A stretch of DNA of 16,378 bases, taken from contig JAPLGF010000306.1 in the NCBI GenBank assembly GCA_026390275.1, forward strand, positions 3,882-20,259. The letters run 5' to 3'. This document shows, piece after piece, positions 7,044-14,666 of the stretch (positions are counted from its first letter, which is position 1; each line of letters begins with the position of its first letter). The stretch is from Candidatus Atribacteria bacterium. Its GTDB lineage: Bacteria > Atribacterota > Atribacteria > Atribacterales > Atribacteraceae. A program made the translations under genes and the position numbers. The notes under the pieces are model-generated. The model made no database searches. It was not told the origin of the DNA and saw nothing but the letters and a program-made list of their open reading frames with translations.

Positions 7044-8648
7044 ATGAATCAAATCGTTCTCATTCTGACGCTTTTAGTTTATCTTCTTTTGACCGGTTAT
7101 TTAGGATATTTGGGATACCGCAGAACCAAAAATGCCACCGATTACCTCCTGGCGGGAAGAGAGGCCCACCCCTTTATCATGGCCTTGTCCTACGGGGCAA
7201 CCTTCATCAGTACCTCTGCCATCGTTGGCTTTGGAGGAGCAGCGGCAACCTACGGAATGAGCCTCCTCTGGCTCACATTTTTAAACATTTTTGCCGGGAT
7301 TTTTATCGCTTTCGTCATTTTTGGACATCGCACCCGGACGATGGGGTATAACTTAGATGCCCATACCCTGCCGGAACTTCTGGGGAAAAGGTATCAATCT
7401 CGATTTATTGAAGTCTTGAGTGGGATCATCATTTTTTTATTCATGCCTATATATACCGCAGCGGTCATGATGGGGCTCAGTCAGTTCCTGGCCGTGAATT
7501 TAAACATCAGTTACGAAGTTGCCCTTTTTGTTTTTTCCGCCATTGTGGCTGTTTATGTCATCATGGGCGGGTTGAAGGGGGTCATGTATACTGATGCCCT
7601 CCAGGGAACGATCATGTTTGTCGGGATGGTTATTTTAATCGTTCTGACCTATACCCGATTAGGAGGAATCACTGCTGCCCATGAATCGCTCACCAAACTC
7701 AATCCCTTCGTCATCGAGCTCTTCGGAAAAATTGGGCACCAGGGCTTTACCTCCATGCCTGCTTTTGGATCGAACCTCTGGTGGACTGTGATCTCTACCA
7801 TTGTCTTAGGGGTTGGTATCGGGGTACTGGCTCAACCCCAGCTGGTGGTCCGTTTCATGACGGTGAAAAGCACCCGGGAGCTCAACCGGGCGACGTTGGT
7901 GGGAGGAATCTTCATCCTCTTCATGACCGGTGTGGCCTTCACCGTGGGAGCAGTATCCAATGTCTATTTCCACAACGAAAGCGGGATGATATCCTTTTTG
8001 GCGGCCGGAAAAAATGTTGATCTTATCATCCCTCTCTTTATCCAGAAAACAATGCCGATGTGGTTTGGCATCCTCTTCCTGATCACCCTCTTCTCGGCAG
8101 CCATGTCCACCATGAGCAGCCAGTACCATACTATGGGAACCGCCCTCAGCCGCGATATCGTCGATACCATATTAAAAAGGAAAAGCACCATGAGCCTCAG
8201 CCGGATAGGAACCTTCATTGGAATCATCGTTAGTACCGTCTTGGCCTGGGGTCTTCCTCGTTTTTATGAAGCCGGCTCTGCCATCATCGCCCGGGGTACT
8301 TCCCTCTTTTTCGGACTCTGTGCGTCCACTCTTCTCCCGATGTATGTGGGTGCTCTCTATTCCAAAAAGATTACCCGGACCGGAGCGATTGCCGGAATGT
8401 TCACCGGTTTTTTTGTGAGCATGTTCTGGTTTCTCTTTGTCCATCAAGCGGAATCGAAGGTTCTCGGACTGTGCCAGGCCCTCTTCGGAAAACCAGCCCT
8501 GTGGGGCCACCCCTGGAATGTGGTGGATCCGATCTTGATAGCCCTTCCATTGTCAGCCCTGGTCACTTATCTTGCCAGCCGGACATCAAAAAGAACCGAA
8601 ATTTCCCACCTCGATCTCTGCTTTCAGGGTATCAATAACCAGAAATAA
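7044..8648 (+). CDS. Sodium:solute symporter (SSS family)
   Basis: The protein has 534 residues and about 13 membrane helices, as expected for the sodium:solute symporter family (LeuT fold). Family features include DYLLAGREAHPFIMALSYGATFISTSAIVGFGGAAA (residues 32-67), the HTLPELLGKRY segment, YVIMGGLKGVMYTDALQG (about 171-188), the GVLAQPQLVVRFM stretch, and LFSAAMSTMSSQYHTMGTALSRDI, whose Ser/Thr residues belong to the sodium-site region. Such carriers move an organic solute inward with sodium. The substrate is not readable; pantothenate, proline and carboxylate carriers share these motifs. GGGGGAGGGG lies just before ATG 7044. It follows its small partner gene and is followed by a long hairpin. 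Confidence 0.93.
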   Translation: MNQIVLILTLLVYLLLTGYLGYLGYRRTKNATDYLLAGREAHPFIMALSYGATFISTSAIVGFGGAAATYGMSLLWLTFLNIFAGIFIAFVIFGHRTRTMGYNLDAHTLPELLGKRYQSRFIEVLSGIIIFLFMPIYTAAVMMGLSQFLAVNLNISYEVALFVFSAIVAVYVIMGGLKGVMYTDALQGTIMFVGMVILIVLTYTRLGGITAAHESLTKLNPFVIELFGKIGHQGFTSMPAFGSNLWWTVISTIVLGVGIGVLAQPQLVVRFMTVKSTRELNRATLVGGIFILFMTGVAFTVGAVSNVYFHNESGMISFLAAGKNVDLIIPLFIQKTMPMWFGILFLITLFSAAMSTMSSQYHTMGTALSRDIVDTILKRKSTMSLSRIGTFIGIIVSTVLAWGLPRFYEAGSAIIARGTSLFFGLCASTLLPMYVGALYSKKITRTGAIAGMFTGFFVSMFWFLFVHQAESKVLGLCQALFGKPALWGHPWNVVDPILIALPLSALVTYLASRTSKRTEISHLDLCFQGINNQK

Positions 8649-8649
8649 C

Positions 8650-8686
8650 TTTTTCCAGCCCGGCTGACCCGGCCGGGCTGGAAAAA
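8650..8686. other. 15-bp perfect hairpin at a convergent gene junction
   Basis: TTTTTCCAGCCCGGC (8650-8664) pairs exactly with GCCGGGCTGGAAAAA (8672-8686) around the seven-base loop TGACCCG. It begins one base after the symporter stop codon. On both strands the T run lies 5' of the GC stem and the A run 3' of it, so a classical terminator T tail is absent on either strand. It may still end transcription by another route or protect the 3' ends of the convergent messages. Confidence 0.7.
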
Positions 8687-8705
8687 AAATCCCCCTCATT
8701 TTCGG

Positions 8706-8751
8706 TATTTTCATCCCTTGATGGCACCAGGGTTGGGTCTTAGCATCTGGT
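8706..8751 (-). repeat. Dispersed repeat, copy A
   Basis: Read on the minus strand, ACCAGAT (8751-8745) immediately follows the HAD gene's TAA stop. It is followed by a 39-base block (8744-8706) that matches 14653-14615 at 32 of 39 positions without a gap, including an identical 15-base end (TATTTTCATCCCTTG on the plus strand). Both copies can pair CCCT with AGGG around a ten-base loop, and four of the seven differences fall in that loop. It is non-coding. Confidence 0.6.
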
Positions 8752-9387
8752 TTACCCGATAATCCGCGGGACCTCCCCCAATTCCCTTACCCGATAGTCC
8801 ACTTCGTACCCCGGCAAGGTATCGCCCGGATCGATGAGGCAGGTGGCCATTCCGGCTTCCTTGGCCGCTTCCATGTCAATCCATCGATCTCCAATGGTCA
8901 GTACTTCCTGGGGATCCAGGACATACTTCCGTGCGAGGTGGAGGAAGGCGCCGGGATCTGGTTTACGAGGAAATCCGTTTTCTCTGGAGATGATATCAGT
9001 AAATAAATGCGTCAGAGAATAAAAGTCAAGTAAACTCATAATCGCCAGGATTCCTTTGTGGCTCACCAGGAAGTTTTTTCCCCCTTCCCGAACGACCCGT
9101 TCACAGATCTCGCGCGCCCCCGGAAAGGGAGGTTGGTCTTTTTCCGGGGAAGAAGCCAGATATCCCAGGTAATGCTGGATAAATAACCCCTCGAGGTGAG
9201 AGCGGTTCTGGTACATAACGATGGTCGAATCCACAGAGAGTTGGAGAGAGTGGGACAAAACTTCTGATGATTCCTGGATCCCTTCATCCCGCAGAGCGTG
9301 CTGGAAAGCAGCGGTGATGACGGGATAGGTATCGAAGAGGGTTCCATCAAAATCCCAAATATAATAGAGGTAGCGTTTTTGGCTCAT
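8752..9387 (-). CDS. HAD-superfamily phosphatase, phosphoglycolate phosphatase-like
   Basis: The protein has 211 residues. All four haloacid dehalogenase motifs are present: DFDGTLFDT (Asp12 nucleophile, Asp14 acid/base), Ser109 in LVSHKG, Lys142 in RKPDP, and GDRWID (Asp167, Asp171). A helical cap lies between motifs I and II (about residues 20-85), which places it in subfamily IA with phosphoglycolate phosphatase and related sugar-phosphate phosphatases. The substrate is unknown. It is the last gene of the minus-strand unit, 50 nt after the ActP-like gene. The GGGGAT ribosome site lies in the loop of a small CTTTC/GAAAG hairpin (9391-9406), which might modulate translation. The stop TAA directly abuts a dispersed repeat. 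Confidence 0.9.
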   Translation of the reverse strand: MSQKRYLYYIWDFDGTLFDTYPVITAAFQHALRDEGIQESSEVLSHSLQLSVDSTIVMYQNRSHLEGLFIQHYLGYLASSPEKDQPPFPGAREICERVVREGGKNFLVSHKGILAIMSLLDFYSLTHLFTDIISRENGFPRKPDPGAFLHLARKYVLDPQEVLTIGDRWIDMEAAKEAGMATCLIDPGDTLPGYEVDYRVRELGEVPRIIG

Positions 9388-9437
9388 GCTCTTTCATCCC
9401 CGAAAGCACTGTTGATTTGTGGAATCGTTGATCTCTT

Positions 9438-10982
9438 TTATTTTCCCCCACCTGCCCCCAGGCTGGCCTGGATGATTTCTGCTTCAAATCTCTCTCCTGC
9501 TTCTTTTTCCCTGGTAACCAGAGAAACCAGGATTCCCACTAAAAAAGATGCCGGAATCGAGACCAGGCCGGGATTCTTCAAGGGAAAGAGAGCTGTGGGA
9601 TGTTTCAGAACGTCCACCCAGATGGTGGGACTGAGAATGATCAAAATAATCGCCAGTCCGAGACCGGCAAGCATACTGGCCACGGCACCAGGCGTGGTGA
9701 ATTTCTTCCAGAGTATGGACATAAGCAATGCGGGAAAGTTGGAACTCGCCGCCACCGCAAAGGCCAGTCCCACCATAAAAGCCACATTCTGCCCCTTAAA
9801 AAGGATCCCCAGAACGATGGCCACGATTCCCAGCCCCAGAGTGGAATACTTAGCCACCTTGAGCTCCCCTTTTTCTGATGGATTTCCCTTTTTGATCACA
9901 CTGGCATAAATATCGTGAGAAAGAGCAGACGCCCCCGCCAGTGCCAATCCTGCTACTACCGCTAAAATGGTGGCAAAGGCCACTGCAGCTAAATACCCCA
10001 AAAAGACCTGCCCCCCCAGCACTTCCGCCAAAAGCAAGGCGGCCATGTTTCCTCCCTTGTCGATGTTCAGGATTACATCATGACCAACCAGGATGGCGGC
10101 ACCAAAACCAAGAATAAAGGTGAGAATATAAAAAAACCCGATAAAACCGGTGGCAAAAAAAACCGATTTTCGGGCTTCTTTAGCATTCGGTACGGTATAA
10201 AATCGCATCAGGATATGAGGTAATCCTGATGTTCCGAACATGAGCGCCAATCCTAAGGAAATGGTATCTAAGGGATTTTTTACCAGACCTCCAGGTAAAA
10301 GAAAATTGATGGTAAATTTTTGTTCGGCTGTTTCCAGGAGGGCACCAAAATGAAACCCAAAACGAGCTAAAGTGAGAAGAGCCAAAACAGTCGCTCCTCC
10401 CAGAAGCAACGCTGCCTTGATGATCTGCACCCAGGTGGTCGCCAGCATTCCTCCGATCAGCACATAGGCAATGATCAATCCACCAATGATGATGATCGCT
10501 GCTTCATAGGGAAGGCCGAACATGAGTTTCACCAGCGTTCCCGCCCCGACCATTTGGGCCAGGAGGTAAAAAATGACCGTCACGATACCCCCAAAGGCGG
10601 CTACCACCCGAACTGGTTTTTGACGGAGTCGATAGGCGACGACATCGGCGAAAGTATACTTCCCCAGGTTTCTCAAGGGCTCAGCGATGAGAAATAAAAC
10701 TACCGGCCATCCCACCAGCCAGCCCACCGAGTAGATGAGCCCATCGAAACCGGTGAGCGCGACCATTCCGGCAATCCCTAAAAAGGATGCCGCACTCATG
10801 AAATCACCGGCCAAAGCCAATCCATTTTGCAAACCGGAAATGCTATGACCAGCAGCATAAAAATCCGATGCCGTTTTAGATTTTTTTGCAGCCCAGAAGG
10901 TGATGTAGAGGGTGAGAGCAATGAACAGGAAAAAGAAAAGGATGGAAATAATGTTCGTCTGCCCCAGAGTGCTCTGGTTCAT
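9438..10982 (-). CDS. actP: Cation/acetate symporter ActP-like
   Basis: The protein has 514 residues and about 13 membrane helices. It belongs to the sodium:solute symporter family, close to ActP: ASDFYAAGHSISGLQNGLALAGDFMSAASFLGIAG (38-72), LGKYTFADVVAYRLRQKPVR, GGMLATTWVQIIKAALLLGG (about 178-197), GTSGLPHILMRFYTVPNAKEARKS and ALAGASALSHDIYASVIKKG are all characteristic. E. coli ActP takes up acetate and glycolate with a cation. Its start overlaps the DUF485 stop as ATGA (10982-10979), the classic yjcH-actP pairing, but no acs is beside it. AAGGTGGGG lies about nine bases before the ATG. It is shorter than the E. coli protein. Sodium or proton use and the exact substrate are inferred only from the family. 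Confidence 0.9.
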   Translation of the reverse strand: MNQSTLGQTNIISILFFFLFIALTLYITFWAAKKSKTASDFYAAGHSISGLQNGLALAGDFMSAASFLGIAGMVALTGFDGLIYSVGWLVGWPVVLFLIAEPLRNLGKYTFADVVAYRLRQKPVRVVAAFGGIVTVIFYLLAQMVGAGTLVKLMFGLPYEAAIIIIGGLIIAYVLIGGMLATTWVQIIKAALLLGGATVLALLTLARFGFHFGALLETAEQKFTINFLLPGGLVKNPLDTISLGLALMFGTSGLPHILMRFYTVPNAKEARKSVFFATGFIGFFYILTFILGFGAAILVGHDVILNIDKGGNMAALLLAEVLGGQVFLGYLAAVAFATILAVVAGLALAGASALSHDIYASVIKKGNPSEKGELKVAKYSTLGLGIVAIVLGILFKGQNVAFMVGLAFAVAASSNFPALLMSILWKKFTTPGAVASMLAGLGLAIILIILSPTIWVDVLKHPTALFPLKNPGLVSIPASFLVGILVSLVTREKEAGERFEAEIIQASLGAGGGK

Positions 10983-11281
10983 TGGATATTCCCCACCTTT
11001 CTTCTAAAACTTTCGATTTGCCGGTCATACTTCTGGTTTGCCCAGACCACGTAAATCCCGGTCAAGATCCAGGAAAAAATGATAACTCCAATCCCCATCG
11101 AGATTCCCAGGGTCACCCCGCCAAACACTTTATAAGCCATGATTTCCCGGTCAAAAGCATCAAGCAAGATAAAAAAAATGTAAATCCCCATGGTGAGAAA
11201 AGTAAGGACAAATGAAACCAGCCTCCTCTTCCGGTACAGCTCCTGAAACTCTTGTTCCTGGAAAATCTTTTTTTCATCCAT
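10979..11281 (-). CDS. yjcH: DUF485 small membrane protein (YjcH-like)
   Basis: The protein has 100 residues and two membrane helices (about 23-42 LVSFVLTFLTMGIYIFFILL and 53-78). A charged N-terminus (FQELYRKRRL) and a cytoplasmic tail (WANQKYDRQIESFRRKV) complete the DUF485 pattern. These proteins are encoded next to ActP-type acetate symporters and probably form part of the carrier complex. Its stop overlaps the actP start by four bases, so translation is likely coupled. AGGAGG lies a few bases before ATG 11281. The gap to the upstream ABC ATPase gene is only 25 nt with no clear promoter, so the acetate carrier genes appear to be read from the same message as the ABC transporter. Confidence 0.9.
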   Translation of the reverse strand: MDEKKIFQEQEFQELYRKRRLVSFVLTFLTMGIYIFFILLDAFDREIMAYKVFGGVTLGISMGIGVIIFSWILTGIYVVWANQKYDRQIESFRRKVGNIQ

Positions 11282-11306
11282 TTTTTTCCTCCTCTATTTT
11301 TTATTT

Positions 11307-12002
11307 TTATTTTCCCTCAATGAATTCCATTTTTCCATTGACCAGCCTTCCAATGGCATGGGACATGTATCGAATCACCTCCAGATCGTGAGAAATGAAA
11401 AGGTATCCCAGTTTTCTTTCTTCTTGCAGCCCCCGAAGTAAATCCAGAATCTGGGCCTGGACAGAGAGGTCAAGCGCCGAGGTGGGTTCATCGAGAATAA
11501 TAAATTCGGGCTGAAGGAGAAGGATTCTTGCCAGGGCAACCCGCTGGTTTTGACCACCTGATAACTGGGCGGGAAGCCGGGTGATAAAGTCCATTGATAA
11601 ACCAACCGTTTGGAAAACGTTTTGTATCGCTTCTCTTTTCTTTTCATCCGGAAACTTCAAGAGCTGCAGAACCTGGAGAAGTGACGTCTCCACTCGTTTG
11701 AGGGGATGGAGTGATCCTTCCGTATCTTGAAAAAGCATCTGCACTTTACTCCGAAACCATCGGTAATTTTCCCGGTCCAGATCTAAGATGTCTCTCCCAT
11801 GAAAAAGGATTCGCCCCTTTCCGGGTCGCACCAGGCCGGCAATAATGGTCCCCAATGTGGTTTTCCCCGACCCGGACCGTCCCACCAATCCCACTGTTTC
11901 CCCGGATCGCAATGTCAATGAAACATCCTCCAGAACCAAATGGCGTTTTTTCCGGAAAATTCCAGTTTCGAACGATTGGGTGATGTGTTCAGCTTGGATC
12001 AA
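11307..12002 (-). CDS. ABC transporter ATP-binding protein, DppF/OppF-like (short form)
   Basis: The protein has 231 residues. It is a complete ATPase core: Walker A GRSGSGKTT (41-49), Q-loop Gln92, signature LSGGQNQR (147-154), Walker B FIILDEP (167-173), D-loop SALD and switch His205. It pairs with the DppD-like protein to power the permease. Typical DppF proteins are around 320 residues with a C-terminal oligopeptide-transporter extension holding an HPY-type region; here that extension is absent and the protein ends soon after the H-loop domain. The start codon is TTG (12002-12000), inside the last 14 bases of the previous gene, with GAGGTG eight bases upstream; it gives the normal MIQAEHITQSF-type N-terminus and I see no better start. 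Only its partner keeps the C-terminal extension. Confidence 0.9.
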   Translation of the reverse strand: MIQAEHITQSFETGIFRKKRHLVLEDVSLTLRSGETVGLVGRSGSGKTTLGTIIAGLVRPGKGRILFHGRDILDLDRENYRWFRSKVQMLFQDTEGSLHPLKRVETSLLQVLQLLKFPDEKKREAIQNVFQTVGLSMDFITRLPAQLSGGQNQRVALARILLLQPEFIILDEPTSALDLSVQAQILDLLRGLQEERKLGYLFISHDLEVIRYMSHAIGRLVNGKMEFIEGK

Positions 12003-12930
12003 AGAGGAAGCACCTCACCTGTCTTCCCCTCACATCAAAGAGGGGAGGTCTTTCAGAAGAACACCGTTTCATCACCGAGGAACACCGGGGATGGAACCGG
12101 CAGCCGGTGGGCGGATGAATCATGGAGGGAGAAAAACCAGGAATGGGTCGAAAACCATTTTCCGGAAGGCTCCCCAGGAGTCCCCGGGCATAGGGGTGAA
12201 GGGGATTTTCAAAGAAAAGGGAAGTAGGAGAGAGTTCGACGATTTGGCCAGCATACATCACTGTCGTCCGTTTCGATATGCGGCGAGCCAGTCGGAGATC
12301 ATGAGTGATCAAAAGCAGAGAAGAAACCCTATCCTTAACCATATCCAGTTGTCGAACGATGTCGTCGGCCAGTTCCCGGTCCAGCCCCCGGGTGGGTTCG
12401 TCTGCCAGAACCAGGCGCGGCTTCAGGGCAAAAGCAGTGGCGATCAGTGCTCTCTGGTTCATTCCACCAGAAAATTGGAATGGATACATCCTGATGGCCG
12501 ATGCCGGTCGTTCAAACCCCATTCGTTCTAAAAGAATTTGTGCCTCTGAAAGAGCCGAACTCCAGGAAAAATGCCGGTGAAATCGGAACGGCTCCCCCAC
12601 CTGATGCCCAATCGAATAGACCGGATTGAGAGAAAGCGATGGATTTTGGAAAATGATGGCAATCTCTTGACCACGGATGGAAGACATCATCGATTCATTG
12701 CAGGTGAGGAGATTGCGCCCATCAAAATCAATCGCACCATCGATTCGGGCGTTGTCCGGGAGAAGACGAAGGATGGAATTCGCCACCACCGATTTTCCAC
12801 ATCCGGTCTCCCCAATGAGAGCCAGGGTTTCTTCCTCTGGCATGGAAAGCGAAAAATGGTCCACTGCCCGGACGGTTCCCCCCCGGGTTTCAAACGAAAC
12901 CTGGAGATCTTCAATCTGCAAGAGTGACAT
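11989..12930 (-). CDS. ABC transporter ATP-binding protein, DppD/OppD-like
   Basis: The protein has 313 residues. Walker A GETGCGKS (40-47), Q-loop Gln95, signature FSGGMNQR (153-160), Walker B LVLADEP (173-179) and switch His210 are all intact. The D-loop reads TRGLD instead of the common TALD. The C-terminal extension has NPLHPYARGLLGSLP and then four cysteines, Cys277, Cys283, Cys290 and Cys307, in the C-x5-C-x6-C-x16-C spacing known from this family; an iron-sulphur cluster has been reported at such a site in a mycobacterial DppD, from memory. It overlaps the permease gene by 20 bases upstream and the second ATPase by 14 bases downstream. GGGGGAG precedes ATG 12930. Peptide import is the default guess; nickel or opine-type importers use closely related ATPases. 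Confidence 0.92.
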   Translation of the reverse strand: MSLLQIEDLQVSFETRGGTVRAVDHFSLSMPEEETLALIGETGCGKSVVANSILRLLPDNARIDGAIDFDGRNLLTCNESMMSSIRGQEIAIIFQNPSLSLNPVYSIGHQVGEPFRFHRHFSWSSALSEAQILLERMGFERPASAIRMYPFQFSGGMNQRALIATAFALKPRLVLADEPTRGLDRELADDIVRQLDMVKDRVSSLLLITHDLRLARRISKRTTVMYAGQIVELSPTSLFFENPLHPYARGLLGSLPENGFRPIPGFSPSMIHPPTGCRFHPRCSSVMKRCSSERPPLFDVRGRQVRCFLFDPS

Positions 12931-14569
12931 CCTCTCCCCCTATTTCTGGTAGAAATTGACGCTCTTCAAAAGAAAAGCTTAAAAATAAAATTGACATGAC
13001 AAAGAACGTGATGCACAGACCCGGTGGAAGGTACCACCACCACATTCCATTGAGAAAACCTCCCTTTCGGAAGGCAAAATTGATCATCATTCCCCAGCTT
13101 TTCATGGAGGGATCACCCAGTCCTAAAAAGGAAAGAGAGGCTTCGGAAATCATGGCCGAAGCCACGGATAGGAAAAATTCCGGAATGACCACCAGGAACA
13201 CGCTGGGAAGCAGGTCGGAGAAAATAATATGAACAGTGGAAAACCCCAAACAACGGGCACTTTGAATAAAATGCATGGTCTTCACCTGCAGGGTCTGGGA
13301 ACGAACCACCCGAGCCGTGGATGTCCACCAGAGCATTCCCATCACTGCGGCAATCAACCAGAAACCGGGCTTGACAAAAGCGGCCAAAACGATAATGAGA
13401 GGGATGCGGGGAATCATCAAAACCATATCAGTCATCCCCATCAATACTTCGTCAGCCAGACCTCCTTTGAAGCCAGACACCAATCCCACGATCACCCCCA
13501 GCACCGTAGAGAGAATACCGGTCAAAAGCCCCACCAGAAGGGAAACACGGGAACCATGGATCAGTTCTGAAAAAATGTCGTTTCCAATATCATTGGTCCC
13601 TAAAAGATGTTTGAGGGTAGGAGAAGTATCTTGCCTCACCCGGGGATCCAAAAACCGGTAGCAGAGATCGGATCCGTAATTGGCCAAAACCATCATCAGG
13701 GTGATGAGGAGAAAAGATCCCTGGAGTACCGGGTAATCCCGGGCTAACACTGCTTCATAAATCAAGGTTCCCATTCCATTCAAAGAGAAAATTATTTCCA
13801 CAAAAAGAGCTCCACTAAAAATAAAGCCAAAGTCCAGGGCAAAAAGAGTGATAATGGGAAGTGAGGCATTTTTCAATACCTGACGAAAGAGCACTTGATT
13901 TCCGGATAAACCTTTTGCCCGGGCGTAGAGAACATACCATTTCCCCTTTTCCTGAAGGACGCTTCCTCTCATAACGAAAAAGTTACGAGAAGCAGAAAAA
14001 ATAGTCATCACCAGGATGGGAAGAAACAGGTGACGAAGAATGTCCCCCACCTGACCCGTGGAATAAAATCCTTTCAGGGGAAAGATTCCCCATCGAAAGG
14101 AAAAGAGATAGAGAAACAGGAGAGACACAAAAAAGGGCGGGGCACAATACAGAAAAAGAAAGCAAAAAAGGACCAGATAAGCCCGAAAACCCTCATCCCA
14201 CCAGCCGGCACCAGCCCCCGCTAAAGTCCCCACCAGAGTTCCCAGCAGCAGAGAGGGAGCAACTAAGAGAAACGTCCATTTGAGCCGAGCGATGAGGAGG
14301 GCCGAAACCCGGGTTCGAAAGTGATAGGAATATCCGAAGTTAAAGCTGAGAATCCCTTTCCAGTATTCGACATACTGAAAGATCAGCGGCCGGTTAAGAC
14401 CCAGCTCTGTCCGGATTTGTTCCAGGGTTTCTTTCCCGGATACAAAATCTTCCCCCAAAAGATTACTGACCGGGTCTCCCGGCATGGCGCGGGGAATGAA
14501 AAAATTCATGGTAAAAATGAAAAAAATGGCAATGAGATAACGAGCGCCTTTTCTTCCCGAGACATGCAT
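12911..14569 (-). CDS. Single-chain DppB-DppC type ABC permease fusion
   Basis: The protein has 552 residues, where the family normally uses two proteins of roughly 300-330. Residues 1-312 are a full DppB-like permease: FFIPRAMPGDPVSNLLG, GLNRPLIFQYVEYWKGILSFNFGYS, an EAA-type loop ARAKGLSGNQVLFRQVLKNASLP and the usual end YRFLDPRVR. Residues 321-552 are DppC-like from HLLGTNDIGNDIFSELIHGSRVSL onward, with a second EAA loop (SARCLGFSTVHIIFSDLLP) and SEASLSFLGLGDPSMKSWGMMI. The DppC part lacks its usual first 80 or so residues, including its first membrane helix, leaving about 6+5 helices. ATG 14569 has only a weak GGTGATG site. The end overlaps the DppD-like gene by 20 bases. There is no stop or frameshift at the join, so it reads as one polypeptide. 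Confidence 0.92.
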   Translation of the reverse strand: MHVSGRKGARYLIAIFFIFTMNFFIPRAMPGDPVSNLLGEDFVSGKETLEQIRTELGLNRPLIFQYVEYWKGILSFNFGYSYHFRTRVSALLIARLKWTFLLVAPSLLLGTLVGTLAGAGAGWWDEGFRAYLVLFCFLFLYCAPPFFVSLLFLYLFSFRWGIFPLKGFYSTGQVGDILRHLFLPILVMTIFSASRNFFVMRGSVLQEKGKWYVLYARAKGLSGNQVLFRQVLKNASLPIITLFALDFGFIFSGALFVEIIFSLNGMGTLIYEAVLARDYPVLQGSFLLITLMMVLANYGSDLCYRFLDPRVRQDTSPTLKHLLGTNDIGNDIFSELIHGSRVSLLVGLLTGILSTVLGVIVGLVSGFKGGLADEVLMGMTDMVLMIPRIPLIIVLAAFVKPGFWLIAAVMGMLWWTSTARVVRSQTLQVKTMHFIQSARCLGFSTVHIIFSDLLPSVFLVVIPEFFLSVASAMISEASLSFLGLGDPSMKSWGMMINFAFRKGGFLNGMWWWYLPPGLCITFFVMSILFLSFSFEERQFLPEIGGEDVTLAD

Positions 14570-14665
14570 TTCATCACCATTCCGGTCTATCCTGAAAATG
14601 ATGTCAAGTACTTATATTTTCATCCCTTGCTGGCGATAGGGTTTGGTCCTGGCATGGGGATCTGG
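14570..14665 (-). other. Intergenic gap between binding-protein and permease genes
   Basis: This 96-nt gap is the largest inside the minus-strand unit. It holds copy B of the dispersed repeat. A TTGACA (minus strand, 14607-14602) lies in it, but the sequence 17 bases on is CGGAAT, a poor -10, so an internal promoter is not supported. The gap may lower permease expression relative to the binding protein. Confidence 0.4.
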
Positions 14666-14666
14666 T
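14615..14666 (-). repeat. Dispersed repeat, copy B
   Basis: On the minus strand, ACCAGAT (14666-14660) begins with the last base of the binding-protein TGA stop. It is followed by six extra bases (14659-14654) and the 39-base block (14653-14615), which is 32/39 identical to copy A at 8744-8706. The final 15 bases are identical in both. The position directly at a stop codon is the same in both copies. Confidence 0.6.

Noticed and set aside
11845..12531. 228-codon open frame on the plus strand opposite the ATPase genes
   Set aside because: It lies antisense to two intact ABC ATPases with all motifs, and the composition is that of a shadow frame.
14579..14607. Internal promoter before the fused permease (TTGACA)
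   Set aside because: At 16-18 nt spacing the -10 region is CGGAAT or worse. The consensus-like -35 alone is not enough.
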